Source: Rhodonellum sp041748555
Lineage (GTDB): Bacteria > Bacteroidota > Bacteroidia > Cytophagales > Cyclobacteriaceae
Direction: 5' to 3'
DNA: 64,000 nt
Assembly (NCBI GenBank): GCA_041748555.1
Contig: JBGTDA010000209.1
Location: 14,260-78,259 of the forward strand
Shown here in pieces: positions 45,829 to 54,176 of this stretch; the first letter of the stretch is position 1; each line of letters opens with the position of its first letter. The notes below the pieces were generated by a model. It was not told the origin of the DNA and did not search any database. It saw nothing but the letters and a program-made list of their open reading frames with translations. A program made the position numbers and the translations under genes.

Positions 45829-46843
45829 TTATTCATAATTAATATAACCAATCGGGACTTCTCTGTCTGTAAAATAGCAGAAAACCCTAGAATTGTCTTC
45901 GTCTACAGCAAAAGTCATAATTTGATGACCTGTGTCTATAACCTTTTCCAGTTTACCGGCAAGATTGAAAAACAGGAGTTTACCGGGTTGTACTCCTTTT
46001 GGTCTTTTGTTGTCGTCCAATTTGATACCGGAATCACCCAGATATGAGGCTATAATGTATTCATCAGTAATCCTAACCTGATTAAAAAATTTAAAATTTG
46101 GGTTTTCACTTTCAAATTCCATTTCCCCTAAAAAATTAAATTTTATATCTCCATTTTTATCAAATACACTGAGAATATCATAGTTAGTATAAGCTAAGGC
46201 CATAATTTCATGCTTAATTGGAATAATTAAAAAACGCATTGGTGCTTTGGTTGGCCAGACTAGGATGCTCATATCCAAATTTTTCAGCTTCACCTGTTAT
46301 CAGATTCCATTTGACCAAACTAACCCTGAACGTACTTGGGCTCAATACCTCCACTCCTGATCCTAATGCAATACTATCGGAAACCACACTATAACCAACA
46401 AGAAAAAAATCATTTGGAATGGGTATTGAAACAGTTGGTTTATATGAAGAGTCCAATAAAATTGAATCCAGATCAAACTTAAACGCCTGGAGTTTTGCTA
46501 AATCCGGCATCCAAAACTCATTGTTTTTACTAGTTAAGGCTACCTCCCCAATTCGCATTATTTCTCCGGGGCCCTCACCAAGTTCAACTGTACTTGTTAT
46601 AAATTGTAGCGAATTTTTGTTATAAATATGTATTCCCTTTTCACTGGTAGCCATCAAATCTGTTATCAACAGGTATTGATCAAGTACAGTAATATAAGGC
46701 ATTGAGATTATTTGATCAGTTTCAAAGTCAAGGATATTAGCGCTGACATCAATGGTGTTTTCAGTACTGATTTTAAATTTTTGGGCGGGTTCAGTTTTAG
46801 AACATCCGAATATTATTAGTATAAAAATTAATTTTATTTTCAT
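45829..46843 (-). pseudogene. Beta-propeller lipoprotein split by a one-base frameshift
   Basis: Two overlapping frames make one protein: 46843-46214 (209 residues, lipoprotein signal ending IIFGCSK, then propeller-like repeats such as SVELGEGPGE in the form TVELGEGPGEIMRIGEV) and the +1 frame downstream to 45829 (MALAYTNYDILSVFDKNGDI onward). Removing one T from the T6 run at 46229-46234 (minus strand) joins them as TNAFLIIP, giving about 337 residues. The whole resembles BF3164/TolB-like lipoproteins of Bacteroidota. The break could be a sequencing error, a phase-variable switch or a true pseudogene. Confidence 0.7.
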
Positions 46844-46858
46844 AGTTTTTACTTTAAA

Positions 46859-46888
46859 CGGTAGTCTTAAAATTGGCTAAGACTACCG
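46859..46888 (-). terminator. 11-bp hairpin between the peptide and propeller genes
   Basis: CGGTAGTCTTA and TAAGACTACCG pair perfectly around an 8-nt loop. It lies 34 nt after the peptide stop and 16 nt before the propeller start. With only short U-runs downstream it would act as a leaky terminator or as a 3' stabiliser, giving more peptide than downstream product (inference). Confidence 0.6.
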
Positions 46889-46922
46889 CATAGTCAATTC
46901 CAATACTTTTTTTTGTACACAA

Positions 46923-47108
46923 TTACCCCCCTACTCCTTGATACTCAGAGAATGTCCAGTACCATTGATGACAAAAACATCCCTCATAACCTTGAACGCA
47001 ACCATTTGGGCATGAACTCGCCTGAACCTCACTTGCGGAACCAAGAATCATACTTCCTGTCATAAAAAGCATGCATGCGATTAATGTGAATTTGATTTTT
47101 AAAAACAT
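46923..47108 (-). CDS. Secreted cysteine-rich peptide
   Basis: A 61-residue precursor. A signal peptide of about 30 residues (KFTLIACMLFMTGSMI, cleavage probably after EVQA) is followed by a mature peptide of about 31 residues with four cysteines in CPNGCVQGYEGCFC and the tail WTFSEYQGVGG. The C-P-N-G-C...G-C-x-C pattern recalls the small peptides (NVEALA-type) encoded beside beta-propeller lipoproteins in Bacteroidales, though the NVEALA word itself is absent. The next genes are a propeller lipoprotein and a cysteine lipoprotein, matching that context. Function unknown. Confidence 0.65.
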   Translation of the reverse strand: MFLKIKFTLIACMLFMTGSMILGSASEVQASSCPNGCVQGYEGCFCHQWYWTFSEYQGVGG

Positions 47109-47327
47109 ACTATTGTTGATTTATGTAAAACCTACACAACATACTTTGCCGTGCAATCAAATATAGTCGTAAAACTAAAATTGATATTACAATTTATATA
47201 TATATATAAATCAAATATTTACATAAAAAAATTTTATATATACTATTTTAATTTGGGGGATAAATGCCCGCATCATCTGTCGTCGTCTCTATTGGGATCG
47301 GTGCTTTTCTAGAAAACTTTTCATTCT

Positions 47328-47344
47328 GGCAGAAAAGCGGATAT
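47328..47344 (+). repeat. AGCGGATAT repeat, copy 3
   Basis: GGCAGAAAAGCGGATAT, followed by CTTCC. Matches GGCAGAATAGCGGATAT of copy 1 in 16 of 17 bases. It lies between the peptide cassette and glpF. Confidence 0.4.
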
Positions 47345-47367
47345 CTTCCAAACATTAAAATTAGATG

Positions 47368-48108
47368 TCAAACCAAGTTCCCCTCTCCCAAAAGCAGATA
47401 AATCCAGGCAGCCATAGCCGCACCCAGGATCGGACCCAGAATCGGCACCCAACTGTATCCCCAGTCACTGCTCCCTTTTCCTTTGATAGGTAAAATCTGA
47501 TGCATGATTCTGGGCCCAAGATCTCTGGCAGGATTAATGGCGTAGCCGGTGGTTCCTCCAAGAGAAAGTCCAATCACCCAAACTAAAAATGCCACTGGTA
47601 ACGCTCCCAATGATCCCATGCCAATCGGTGTGCCGTCACCCAGAGAAGGTTCGGTGGAATAAAGAATGACAATTATTAAAACCGAAGTCCCGATAATTTC
47701 CGAAAAAAGGTTGGAAGGCAAATTGCGGATTGCAGGAACGGTTCCAAACGGAGCAAATTTCAATGCAGGATCGTCGGTAATATCAAAATGATCCTTGTAG
47801 ATCAGCCAGGCAATAGTAGATCCGAACATTGCTCCCAGGACTTGGGCAAGAACATACTCCGGCACCAAAGCCCAATCGAAATCCCCTGAAATAGCCAATC
47901 CTACACTTACGGCCGGATTTAAATGCGCTCCGCTGTAAGGTCCCGCTACCACAACGCCTATAAAAACTCCGAGAGACCAAGCTGTGGTGATTACCATCCA
48001 ACCTCCATTAGACCCCTTGGTTTTGTTTAAAACCACATTGGCTACCACTCCGGAACCCATTGCTATCAGCAAGGAGGTTCCTACAAATTCAGCTACAAAT
48101 GCATCCAT
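47368..48108 (-). CDS. glpF: GlpF, glycerol facilitator (aquaglyceroporin)
   Basis: A 246-residue major intrinsic protein with six membrane helices. The two pore loops carry the NPA boxes in HLNPAVS and INPARDLGPR; the Asp after the second NPAR is the marker of glycerol-conducting members. It starts the base after the glpK stop, so both are co-translated; uptake is pulled by phosphorylation. Confidence 0.95.
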   Translation of the reverse strand: MDAFVAEFVGTSLLIAMGSGVVANVVLNKTKGSNGGWMVITTAWSLGVFIGVVVAGPYSGAHLNPAVSVGLAISGDFDWALVPEYVLAQVLGAMFGSTIAWLIYKDHFDITDDPALKFAPFGTVPAIRNLPSNLFSEIIGTSVLIIVILYSTEPSLGDGTPIGMGSLGALPVAFLVWVIGLSLGGTTGYAINPARDLGPRIMHQILPIKGKGSSDWGYSWVPILGPILGAAMAAWIYLLLGEGNLV

Positions 48109-49608
48109 CTATTCTACCCAGTTTTTAGACCTTTCTACTGCTTTGTGCCAAAAATGCATTAATTGTTTTACTTCTTTATCATCCCTTTCGGGATCAAAAT
48201 TTCTGTCTGCCTCCCAAAGTCCCTTCAGTTCCTCCTCACCTTCCCAAAAACCTACCGCCAAACCGGCCAAAAATGCTGCTCCGATGGCAGTTGTTTCAAT
48301 GATTTTGGGCCTTTTGATCTGGCAACCCAAGAGATCCGCCTGAAACTGCATCAGAAAATTATTGGCCGTTGCCCCACCGTCCACACGGAGTTCTTTGGTG
48401 GGTTCACCACTGTCTTTTTCCATTGCTTTTAGTACATCATAAACCTGATAGGCTATGGCTTCCAAAGCTGCCCGGGTCATGTGGGCAATGGTTGTGCCTC
48501 TTGTGATCCCAAAAAATGCCCCTCTGGCATTCGGATCCCAATGAGGGGCACCAAGTCCCGACAATGCCGGAACAAAATAAACACCGTCATTGTCCTCTAA
48601 ACTCATGGCCAGCTTTTCACTTTCTTTGGCATCACCAAAAAATTCAATCCCGTCCCTCAACCACTGTATAGCGGCACCGCCGATAAAGACACTTCCCTCC
48701 AAGGCATAATTGACCTTCCCGTTTATTTCCCAGGCGATGGTTGTCAACAGTTTATTATTGGATTTCACCGGTTTTTCTCCTGTATTCATCACCAAAAAAC
48801 AACCGGTACCGTAGGTGGTTTTGGCCATTCCGGGTTGGGTACAAAGTTGACCGAAAAGGGCTGCCTGCTGATCTCCTGCAATTCCCGCAATCGGTATCTG
48901 AACAGACAAAATATCTCCGGCAGTTTTACAATAGATTTCACTGCTTGATTTTACCTCAGGCAGTAAGGATGCCGGAATTCCAAATAATTCCAACAGCTCA
49001 TTATCCCAATTTTTTTCATGAATATTAAAAAGCATGGTGCGGCTGGCATTGGTGATATCGGTAATGTGATTTTTGCCCCCCGTCAATTTCCAGATCAACC
49101 AGGAATCAATTGTTCCAAAAGCAAGCTCCCCGTTTTCGGCTTTTGCCTGCGCACCATCTACATTATCCAGCAACCATTTGATTTTTGTGGCTGAAAAATA
49201 GGCATCTATAATCAATCCGGTTTTATCCACTATCATCTCGGACTTACCTGAAGCCTTCAGCTCATCACAATATCCGGCGGTACGTCTGTCCTGCCAGACA
49301 ATAGCATTATGGATCGGCTTACCTGTTTTCCTGTCCCAGATCAGGGTAGTTTCTCTTTGGTTGGTAATGCCGATGGCAGCAATTTGGTCTGCCCGAATGC
49401 CTTCATTTGAAAGTGCTTCTATCATTACTGAGGACTGGGAAGACCAGATTTCATTGGCGTCATGTTCTACCCAGCCTGATTTTGGAAAATGTTGCTTGAA
49501 GTCCTTTTGTGAAGATGAAACAATCTGACCTTTTTTGTCAAAAATAATTGCCCTTGAACTGGTTGTACCCTGGTCCAAGGCTAAAATGTACTGGCTTTTT
49601 GTGGTCAT
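48109..49608 (-). CDS. glpK: Glycerol kinase
   Basis: Phosphorylates glycerol to sn-glycerol 3-phosphate. The 499 residues show LALDQGTTSSRAIIFD at the N-terminus (phosphate-binding loop), WQDRRT, TYGTGCFLVMNTG, GAAIQWLRDG and the C-terminal ELRVDGGATANNFLMQFQAD, all standard for GlpK. It lies 185 nt downstream of glpD in the same direction and directly upstream of glpF. Confidence 0.97.
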   Translation of the reverse strand: MTTKSQYILALDQGTTSSRAIIFDKKGQIVSSSQKDFKQHFPKSGWVEHDANEIWSSQSSVMIEALSNEGIRADQIAAIGITNQRETTLIWDRKTGKPIHNAIVWQDRRTAGYCDELKASGKSEMIVDKTGLIIDAYFSATKIKWLLDNVDGAQAKAENGELAFGTIDSWLIWKLTGGKNHITDITNASRTMLFNIHEKNWDNELLELFGIPASLLPEVKSSSEIYCKTAGDILSVQIPIAGIAGDQQAALFGQLCTQPGMAKTTYGTGCFLVMNTGEKPVKSNNKLLTTIAWEINGKVNYALEGSVFIGGAAIQWLRDGIEFFGDAKESEKLAMSLEDNDGVYFVPALSGLGAPHWDPNARGAFFGITRGTTIAHMTRAALEAIAYQVYDVLKAMEKDSGEPTKELRVDGGATANNFLMQFQADLLGCQIKRPKIIETTAIGAAFLAGLAVGFWEGEEELKGLWEADRNFDPERDDKEVKQLMHFWHKAVERSKNWVE

Positions 49609-49793
49609 ATGGAAATTGGGTTTTTTATTGCATTTAAATTAAAGATGAAATAAGGTAGCTAAAAGGTAGAAATAAATAGAAATATTTCATGAATCAGTCA
49701 GTTAATACTTTTGGCATCCATTTCTTGCTAGATTTTATTGTCGGAAACCAAATTCAAAGAAGTTGGCAGCAAGCCTTTCACTCAGCGTTTATT

Positions 49794-51356
49794 TCATTTC
49801 AATATATACTTATTTACTAGTTTATTGAAATCCGTTAATTCCAGGTCAATCCATTTTTGATTTCTATTGAGCTCAATGGACATAATTTTGGCTACTATAG
49901 GAGCCATTTCCGCAGCGGCTTTTGCATCCAGGAATAGAATTCTTATTCTTCTAGCTAATACATCTTCCACTTTTATAGCCATCTCAAAACGTACTGCCCA
50001 CAATACCTCTGCATGGGTATAAGGATATGACGGATGCAATTGCTGACCGAAAGTCGGATTTTCAGTGATTATTTTTTGAATAGCAATCGCATCAGCTCCA
50101 TAACCTGCCCAATGTCCGGGTTGGGGATTTTCGGTATATCCATGTAAATGTTGGCTGGCGGATTTACTTATAGGTAAGGGTTGATCACTGAATTTGCTGA
50201 AATATTCCACAGTATCCTCCCCCATCTTCCGGAATGTGGTCCATTTTCCCCCGGTGATGGTAATCAGATTACTTTCAGATTGAATCACTTTATGACTTCG
50301 GGAAATTTCCTTGGTTTTGGTACTGCCTTCTTTTGGTGCTGCCAAAGGCCTTAACCCGGCGTATACAGCCAACACATCCTGCTTTGTAGGTTTTTTGGTC
50401 AAATATGCCGAGGCTGTTTTCAACACGAAATTAATTTCTGAAGCCAATGCCTCAGGTTCCAGTTTTACTTTATCACGTAAGGTATCAGTAGTGCCGACAA
50501 CCAGTTTATCCAACCAAGGGACGGCAAAAAGAACTCTTCCATCTGAAGTTTTCGGGATCATCAAGGCATCGTTTCCACCTAAAAAAGACCGGTCCAGCAC
50601 CAAATGTATTCCCTGACTAGGCTTGATGCTTTTGGGCGCATCGGGCTGATCCAATTTGAGAACTTTATCTGCAAAGACACCTGTGGCATTCACTACCATC
50701 TTTGCCTTTAACATATATGTTTTTTGATCTATCGTATCCCTTATTACCAACCCGTTGATTTTGCCCGACTCGTTTTTGGTAAGCTCGTTCACTTTGGTGT
50801 AATTCAGGATACAACCTCCCATATGATCACAGGTTTGTGCTATGGAAAGCGCCAACCGCGCATCATCAAATTGGCCATCATGGTATACCACGCCGCCTTT
50901 AAGTCTCTCCGGCTTGATCCGAGGCATTCTGGAAATGGTTTCTTTCCTTGATATAAATCTGGATTTGCCCAAGCTCAAACTGCCTGCCATCCAGTCATAA
51001 ATTTTAAGCCCGACACTATATTGGATCCTATCAAACCATGTATATATGGGAATAATAAAAGGTTGGTTCTGAGTCAGGTGAGGCGCATTATTCAATAACC
51101 TTCCTCTTTCCTTCAAAGCCTCAAAAACCAGCATCACATCACCTTGGGCGAGATACCGCACACCACCATGCAAAAGTTTGGTACTTCTGCTGGAAGTGCC
51201 TTTGGCAAAATCCGCTTTTTCAAAAAGTGCTACCGATAAACCTCTCGACAAAGCGTCCAAAGCCACACCTAATCCGGTGGCTCCACCACCAATAACAGCA
51301 ATATCCCAGATTTTACCCGCTCCTTTAAGTTGCTGAATATTTTCTTTTCTATTCAT
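49794..51356 (-). CDS. glpD: GlpD, FAD-dependent glycerol-3-phosphate dehydrogenase
   Basis: Membrane-associated flavoenzyme oxidising glycerol 3-phosphate to dihydroxyacetone phosphate and reducing quinone. The 520 residues begin with the FAD-binding DIAVIGGGATGLGVALDALS; SRSTKLLHGGVRYLAQGD and ITGGKWTTFRKMGEDT match GlpD. First gene of glpD-glpK-glpF; the DeoR regulator is divergent 125 nt away. Confidence 0.96.
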   Translation of the reverse strand: MNRKENIQQLKGAGKIWDIAVIGGGATGLGVALDALSRGLSVALFEKADFAKGTSSRSTKLLHGGVRYLAQGDVMLVFEALKERGRLLNNAPHLTQNQPFIIPIYTWFDRIQYSVGLKIYDWMAGSLSLGKSRFISRKETISRMPRIKPERLKGGVVYHDGQFDDARLALSIAQTCDHMGGCILNYTKVNELTKNESGKINGLVIRDTIDQKTYMLKAKMVVNATGVFADKVLKLDQPDAPKSIKPSQGIHLVLDRSFLGGNDALMIPKTSDGRVLFAVPWLDKLVVGTTDTLRDKVKLEPEALASEINFVLKTASAYLTKKPTKQDVLAVYAGLRPLAAPKEGSTKTKEISRSHKVIQSESNLITITGGKWTTFRKMGEDTVEYFSKFSDQPLPISKSASQHLHGYTENPQPGHWAGYGADAIAIQKIITENPTFGQQLHPSYPYTHAEVLWAVRFEMAIKVEDVLARRIRILFLDAKAAAEMAPIVAKIMSIELNRNQKWIDLELTDFNKLVNKYILK

Positions 51357-51373
51357 TTTTTCAATATTATTAC

Positions 51374-51381
51374 CAAAAATA
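51374..51381 (-). promoter_or_regulatory. Candidate -7 box for glpD
   Basis: Minus-strand TATTTTTG fits TAnnTTTG and lies 17 nt upstream of the glpD start, within the 125-nt region shared with glpR. That region is very AT-rich; no convincing operator repeats were identified. Confidence 0.35.
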
Positions 51382-51481
51382 AAATAAATAGATATAAAAA
51401 GAAAGCTTATAATATTTTATTTTAACTATTTCTTTTCTTTTTTAATCATTTTAGGTATCTTTCCTTCATAATTTAAAATAT

Positions 51482-52255
51482 ATGTATATGACAATAGCAG
51501 AACGACATAAATATATCTTGGATAAGCTCGGACAAGCCGGATTTGTTAGTGTGGCAGATCTGAGCAGGGAACTGGATGTCACCATGGTAACTGCAAGGAA
51601 GGATTTGAAAATCCTGGAAGACAAAGGGCTTCTTTTTAGATCCCACGGAAGTGCCACATCCGTATCTCCCTACGTCAATGATAGATCGGTCAGTGAGAAA
51701 AAACTGGTGAGGGTAGAAGAAAAAATGAGCATTGCACAAGCGGCCATTCAGCTGATTGATGAGGATGATGCAATAATAATAGGTTCCGGTACGACAGTGG
51801 TTTCTTTTGCTCAGGCCATTCCGAAGAATAAAAAGCTTACCGTCCTTACCGGAGCAATGAACGTTACGAAGGCGCTAATCGACACGGCAAATATGGAAAT
51901 TGTACAGCTTGGTGGAGTGGTAAGAAAAAGCAGCAGCTCAGTAGTCGGACATTATGCCGAAGAGATGATGGCTAATTTTGCATGTAGTAAGCTTTTTTTG
52001 AGCGCAGACGGAATAAGCCTTGACTATGGCCTGACTACTTCTCATATGATGGAGGCGCACCTGAATGCCAAGATGATAAAGTCTGTTCAGAAAACCATTG
52101 TTCTTGCAGATTCAAGCAAATTCGGGAAGAAAGGGTTTGGGAAAATCTGCAACCTGGAAGATATTGATATGGTAATTACGGATGCGGGTATTCCGGAAAT
52201 TTACAAGGAACATCTGGAAGAGATGGGGATTGAAATTATAATTGCTTCAACTTAA
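51482..52255 (+). CDS. glpR: DeoR-family repressor of the glycerol genes
   Basis: A 257-residue regulator. Residues 5-58 form the DeoR winged helix-turn-helix (RHKYILDKLGQAGFVSVADL, VTMVTARKDLKILEDKGL), and the rest is a sugar-phosphate isomerase-like sensor domain with IGSGTTVVSFA, LGGVVRKSSSSVVG and VLADSSKFGKKG. GlpR homologues are released from DNA by glycerol 3-phosphate. The ligand is inferred from its divergent position next to glpD-glpK-glpF. Start at ATG 51482 or at 51488. Confidence 0.88.
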   Translation: MYMTIAERHKYILDKLGQAGFVSVADLSRELDVTMVTARKDLKILEDKGLLFRSHGSATSVSPYVNDRSVSEKKLVRVEEKMSIAQAAIQLIDEDDAIIIGSGTTVVSFAQAIPKNKKLTVLTGAMNVTKALIDTANMEIVQLGGVVRKSSSSVVGHYAEEMMANFACSKLFLSADGISLDYGLTTSHMMEAHLNAKMIKSVQKTIVLADSSKFGKKGFGKICNLEDIDMVITDAGIPEIYKEHLEEMGIEIIIAST

Positions 52256-52316
52256 ATAATTATAATTTAGGTGCAATGGTAGTTTCTTTTGACCCTCCAT
52301 TCATCCACATTTCAAC

Positions 52317-52613
52317 TCAAAACCTGGGCGCATACCCTTCAATTTCAAAAGTTTCTGAATTCACATATACAACTATAGGGCCCAAAAGCGGATCGTCCGT
52401 TGTATTAAACCTGACATGATAGGAACCATCTTCTTTGATTTCCACATTAGCCTCCTGCCAATTGGTAATCACAGTAGCCTGTTCTTCGGCGGAAAGGGAA
52501 TTCCAAGCCACTTCACGGGCTTTCAGCAGATTGTTCTTTTCGTCGTCTTCATTGCTACACCCGGACACTGCAAAAAAAGAAAACAAGAGAACAAAGAGTA
52601 ATATCTTTTTCAT
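52317..52613 (-). CDS. Small lipoprotein, unknown function
   Basis: A 98-residue protein with a lipoprotein signal (FFAVSGCSNEDDE, acidic after the cysteine). The mature part has one helix (LLKAREVAWNSLSAEEQATV) followed by beta strands with DGSYHVRFNTTDD. I do not recognise a family. Single gene, convergent with glpR. Confidence 0.6.
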   Translation of the reverse strand: MKKILLFVLLFSFFAVSGCSNEDDEKNNLLKAREVAWNSLSAEEQATVITNWQEANVEIKEDGSYHVRFNTTDDPLLGPIVVYVNSETFEIEGYAPRF

Positions 52614-52653
52614 AGAACCGGCAATTTGTGAAACCTGAATTTTTCAATCTGTC

Positions 52654-52680
52654 TAAAGGTTTACGAAAACAGAACCTTTA
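52654..52680 (+). terminator. Hairpin followed by a long T-run
   Basis: TAAAGGTT and AACCTTTA pair around an 11-nt loop and are followed by TGTTA and ten T. Orientation is plus, but no plus-strand gene ends nearby except glpR 400 nt upstream, so its role is unclear. Confidence 0.3.
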
Positions 52681-52756
52681 TGTTATTTTTTTTTTAACAT
52701 CCTAAAATGATCAAGTCCTGATGGATTTTCACTGCTCCGACTTGGTTTTATTACCG

Positions 52757-53257
52757 CTAAAACTCTTTATAAATTTTCCTGTAAACAGAAGCAGTACCAT
52801 CACCTTTTAACTCCACTATAAAAATATAATCATATTCGATCTCGTCAAGTTCCCTGTAGGGTTCTGCCTCCCCCACAAAATAGTTAACCAAATGGTGCAC
52901 AGTATTGCTGTGGCCAACTATCAGGACATTCCCCTCAAGAGATTTTAATTTCACTACAAGATCATCATGATTTTTGGCATTATATGATTCGATCTCCAAT
53001 TGGTTTATGTCTGCCAGAGGTTGGGCAGTAGCCTTGGTTCTGATGGTATTGGTGGTGAAAATACGTCTGATGTCCTGATCAGCCAGAATTTGTGATAATT
53101 TTTTGGATCTGGCCGTCCCTGCTATACTCAACAATGGATCATCACTATCAAGCATTTTTTCAGCATGCCTAACGATATAAATGGTTTTGGGTTCCTGTTT
53201 GGATCCACAGGAAAAAAACAAGAACAGACAAATGGAAGAAAGCAGAAAATTTCTCAT
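52757..53257 (-). CDS. Histidine phosphatase-family lipoprotein
   Basis: A 166-residue protein with a lipoprotein signal (LFLFFSCGSK). The catalytic IYIVRHAEK (RHG/RHA motif) and the later VLIVGHSNTVHHLVNYF hold the two active-site histidines of the phosphoglycerate mutase-like superfamily; the length resembles SixA-type phosphatases. Location in the envelope suggests an extracytoplasmic substrate, which is unknown. Confidence 0.8.
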   Translation of the reverse strand: MRNFLLSSICLFLFFSCGSKQEPKTIYIVRHAEKMLDSDDPLLSIAGTARSKKLSQILADQDIRRIFTTNTIRTKATAQPLADINQLEIESYNAKNHDDLVVKLKSLEGNVLIVGHSNTVHHLVNYFVGEAEPYRELDEIEYDYIFIVELKGDGTASVYRKIYKEF

Positions 53258-53323
53258 GGTTTAAACAAAGGTTCGGCTTGGGGATAAATAATCAGGAAGA
53301 CCACTCATACATAATATTCGGAA

Positions 53324-54058
53324 TTAACCGCTATAAGTATTGTCTAAATGTTGATCTTTTGCTTTAATGGGTTCAAATTCAAGATATTGTTCCCAGAAAG
53401 GCTCTTCGGGAAGGGCCGCTCTGAGAAAAAGTTTTTCCTTTCGGACGGGATGTATAAAGATCAGGTGGAAGGCATGGAGATTAATACTTGCATCAGGATT
53501 CGGTTTAGGAAAACCATACTTTAAATCCCCTCTTATCGGACATCCCATAGAAGCCAACTGCACTCTGATCTGATGCGGACGTCCTGAAACGGGCCTTACC
53601 TCCACCAACCAATGGTCATTTAACTTTCCGAGTCGTTTATAATTCAGTTCCGCTTTTTGTGATGCCGACACTACTTTATCATGTGCAGTCACTACATTCC
53701 TTTGTTCGTCTTTGACCAGCCAATGTGTCAGTTTTCCAATTTCATCTGCGGGTCTTTTCTTTACTACTGCCCAATATATTTTATGAATTTCCCTTTTTCG
53801 AAAAATCTCCATCATTCTTTCCAAGGCTTTGGAAGTTCTTGCAAAAACCACTAACCCACTTACAGGTCTGTCTAAACGGTGTACCGGGTGTAAAAACACA
53901 TCCCCCGGTTTATCATATTTCTCCGCAATATATTCTCTGCAATAATCCGTGAGTGTTTTGTCCTTCGTTTTGTCGCCTTGGACAAGGACACCTGCGGCCT
54001 TGTTTACAACCAACAAATGATTGTCTTCATATACTATTGAAAAAGGCTTTTTTCTCAT
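53324..54058 (-). CDS. RluA-family RNA pseudouridine synthase
   Basis: A 244-residue enzyme lacking an S4 domain. The catalytic block HPVHRLDRPVSGLVVFARTS contains the conserved Asp of the RluA family, with SGRPHQIRVQLA downstream. It isomerises uridine in rRNA or tRNA; the target position cannot be told from sequence. Confidence 0.9.
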   Translation of the reverse strand: MRKKPFSIVYEDNHLLVVNKAAGVLVQGDKTKDKTLTDYCREYIAEKYDKPGDVFLHPVHRLDRPVSGLVVFARTSKALERMMEIFRKREIHKIYWAVVKKRPADEIGKLTHWLVKDEQRNVVTAHDKVVSASQKAELNYKRLGKLNDHWLVEVRPVSGRPHQIRVQLASMGCPIRGDLKYGFPKPNPDASINLHAFHLIFIHPVRKEKLFLRAALPEEPFWEQYLEFEPIKAKDQHLDNTYSG

Positions 54059-54176
54059 GATTCTTAAATTAAGGTGAAGCGGATTCTTTAAATTATTTTC
54101 ATCGGGTTATCAGATACTGATGAAATAAAACTTCCCTCGACTTCTATTTTTAATAAAGGGATTATCCAGAAATAAA

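Noticed and set aside
47160..47260. AT-rich alternating TA stretch as a replication or integration site
   Set aside because: Simple low-complexity sequence downstream of divergent spacers; no DnaA boxes or att-like repeats seen.
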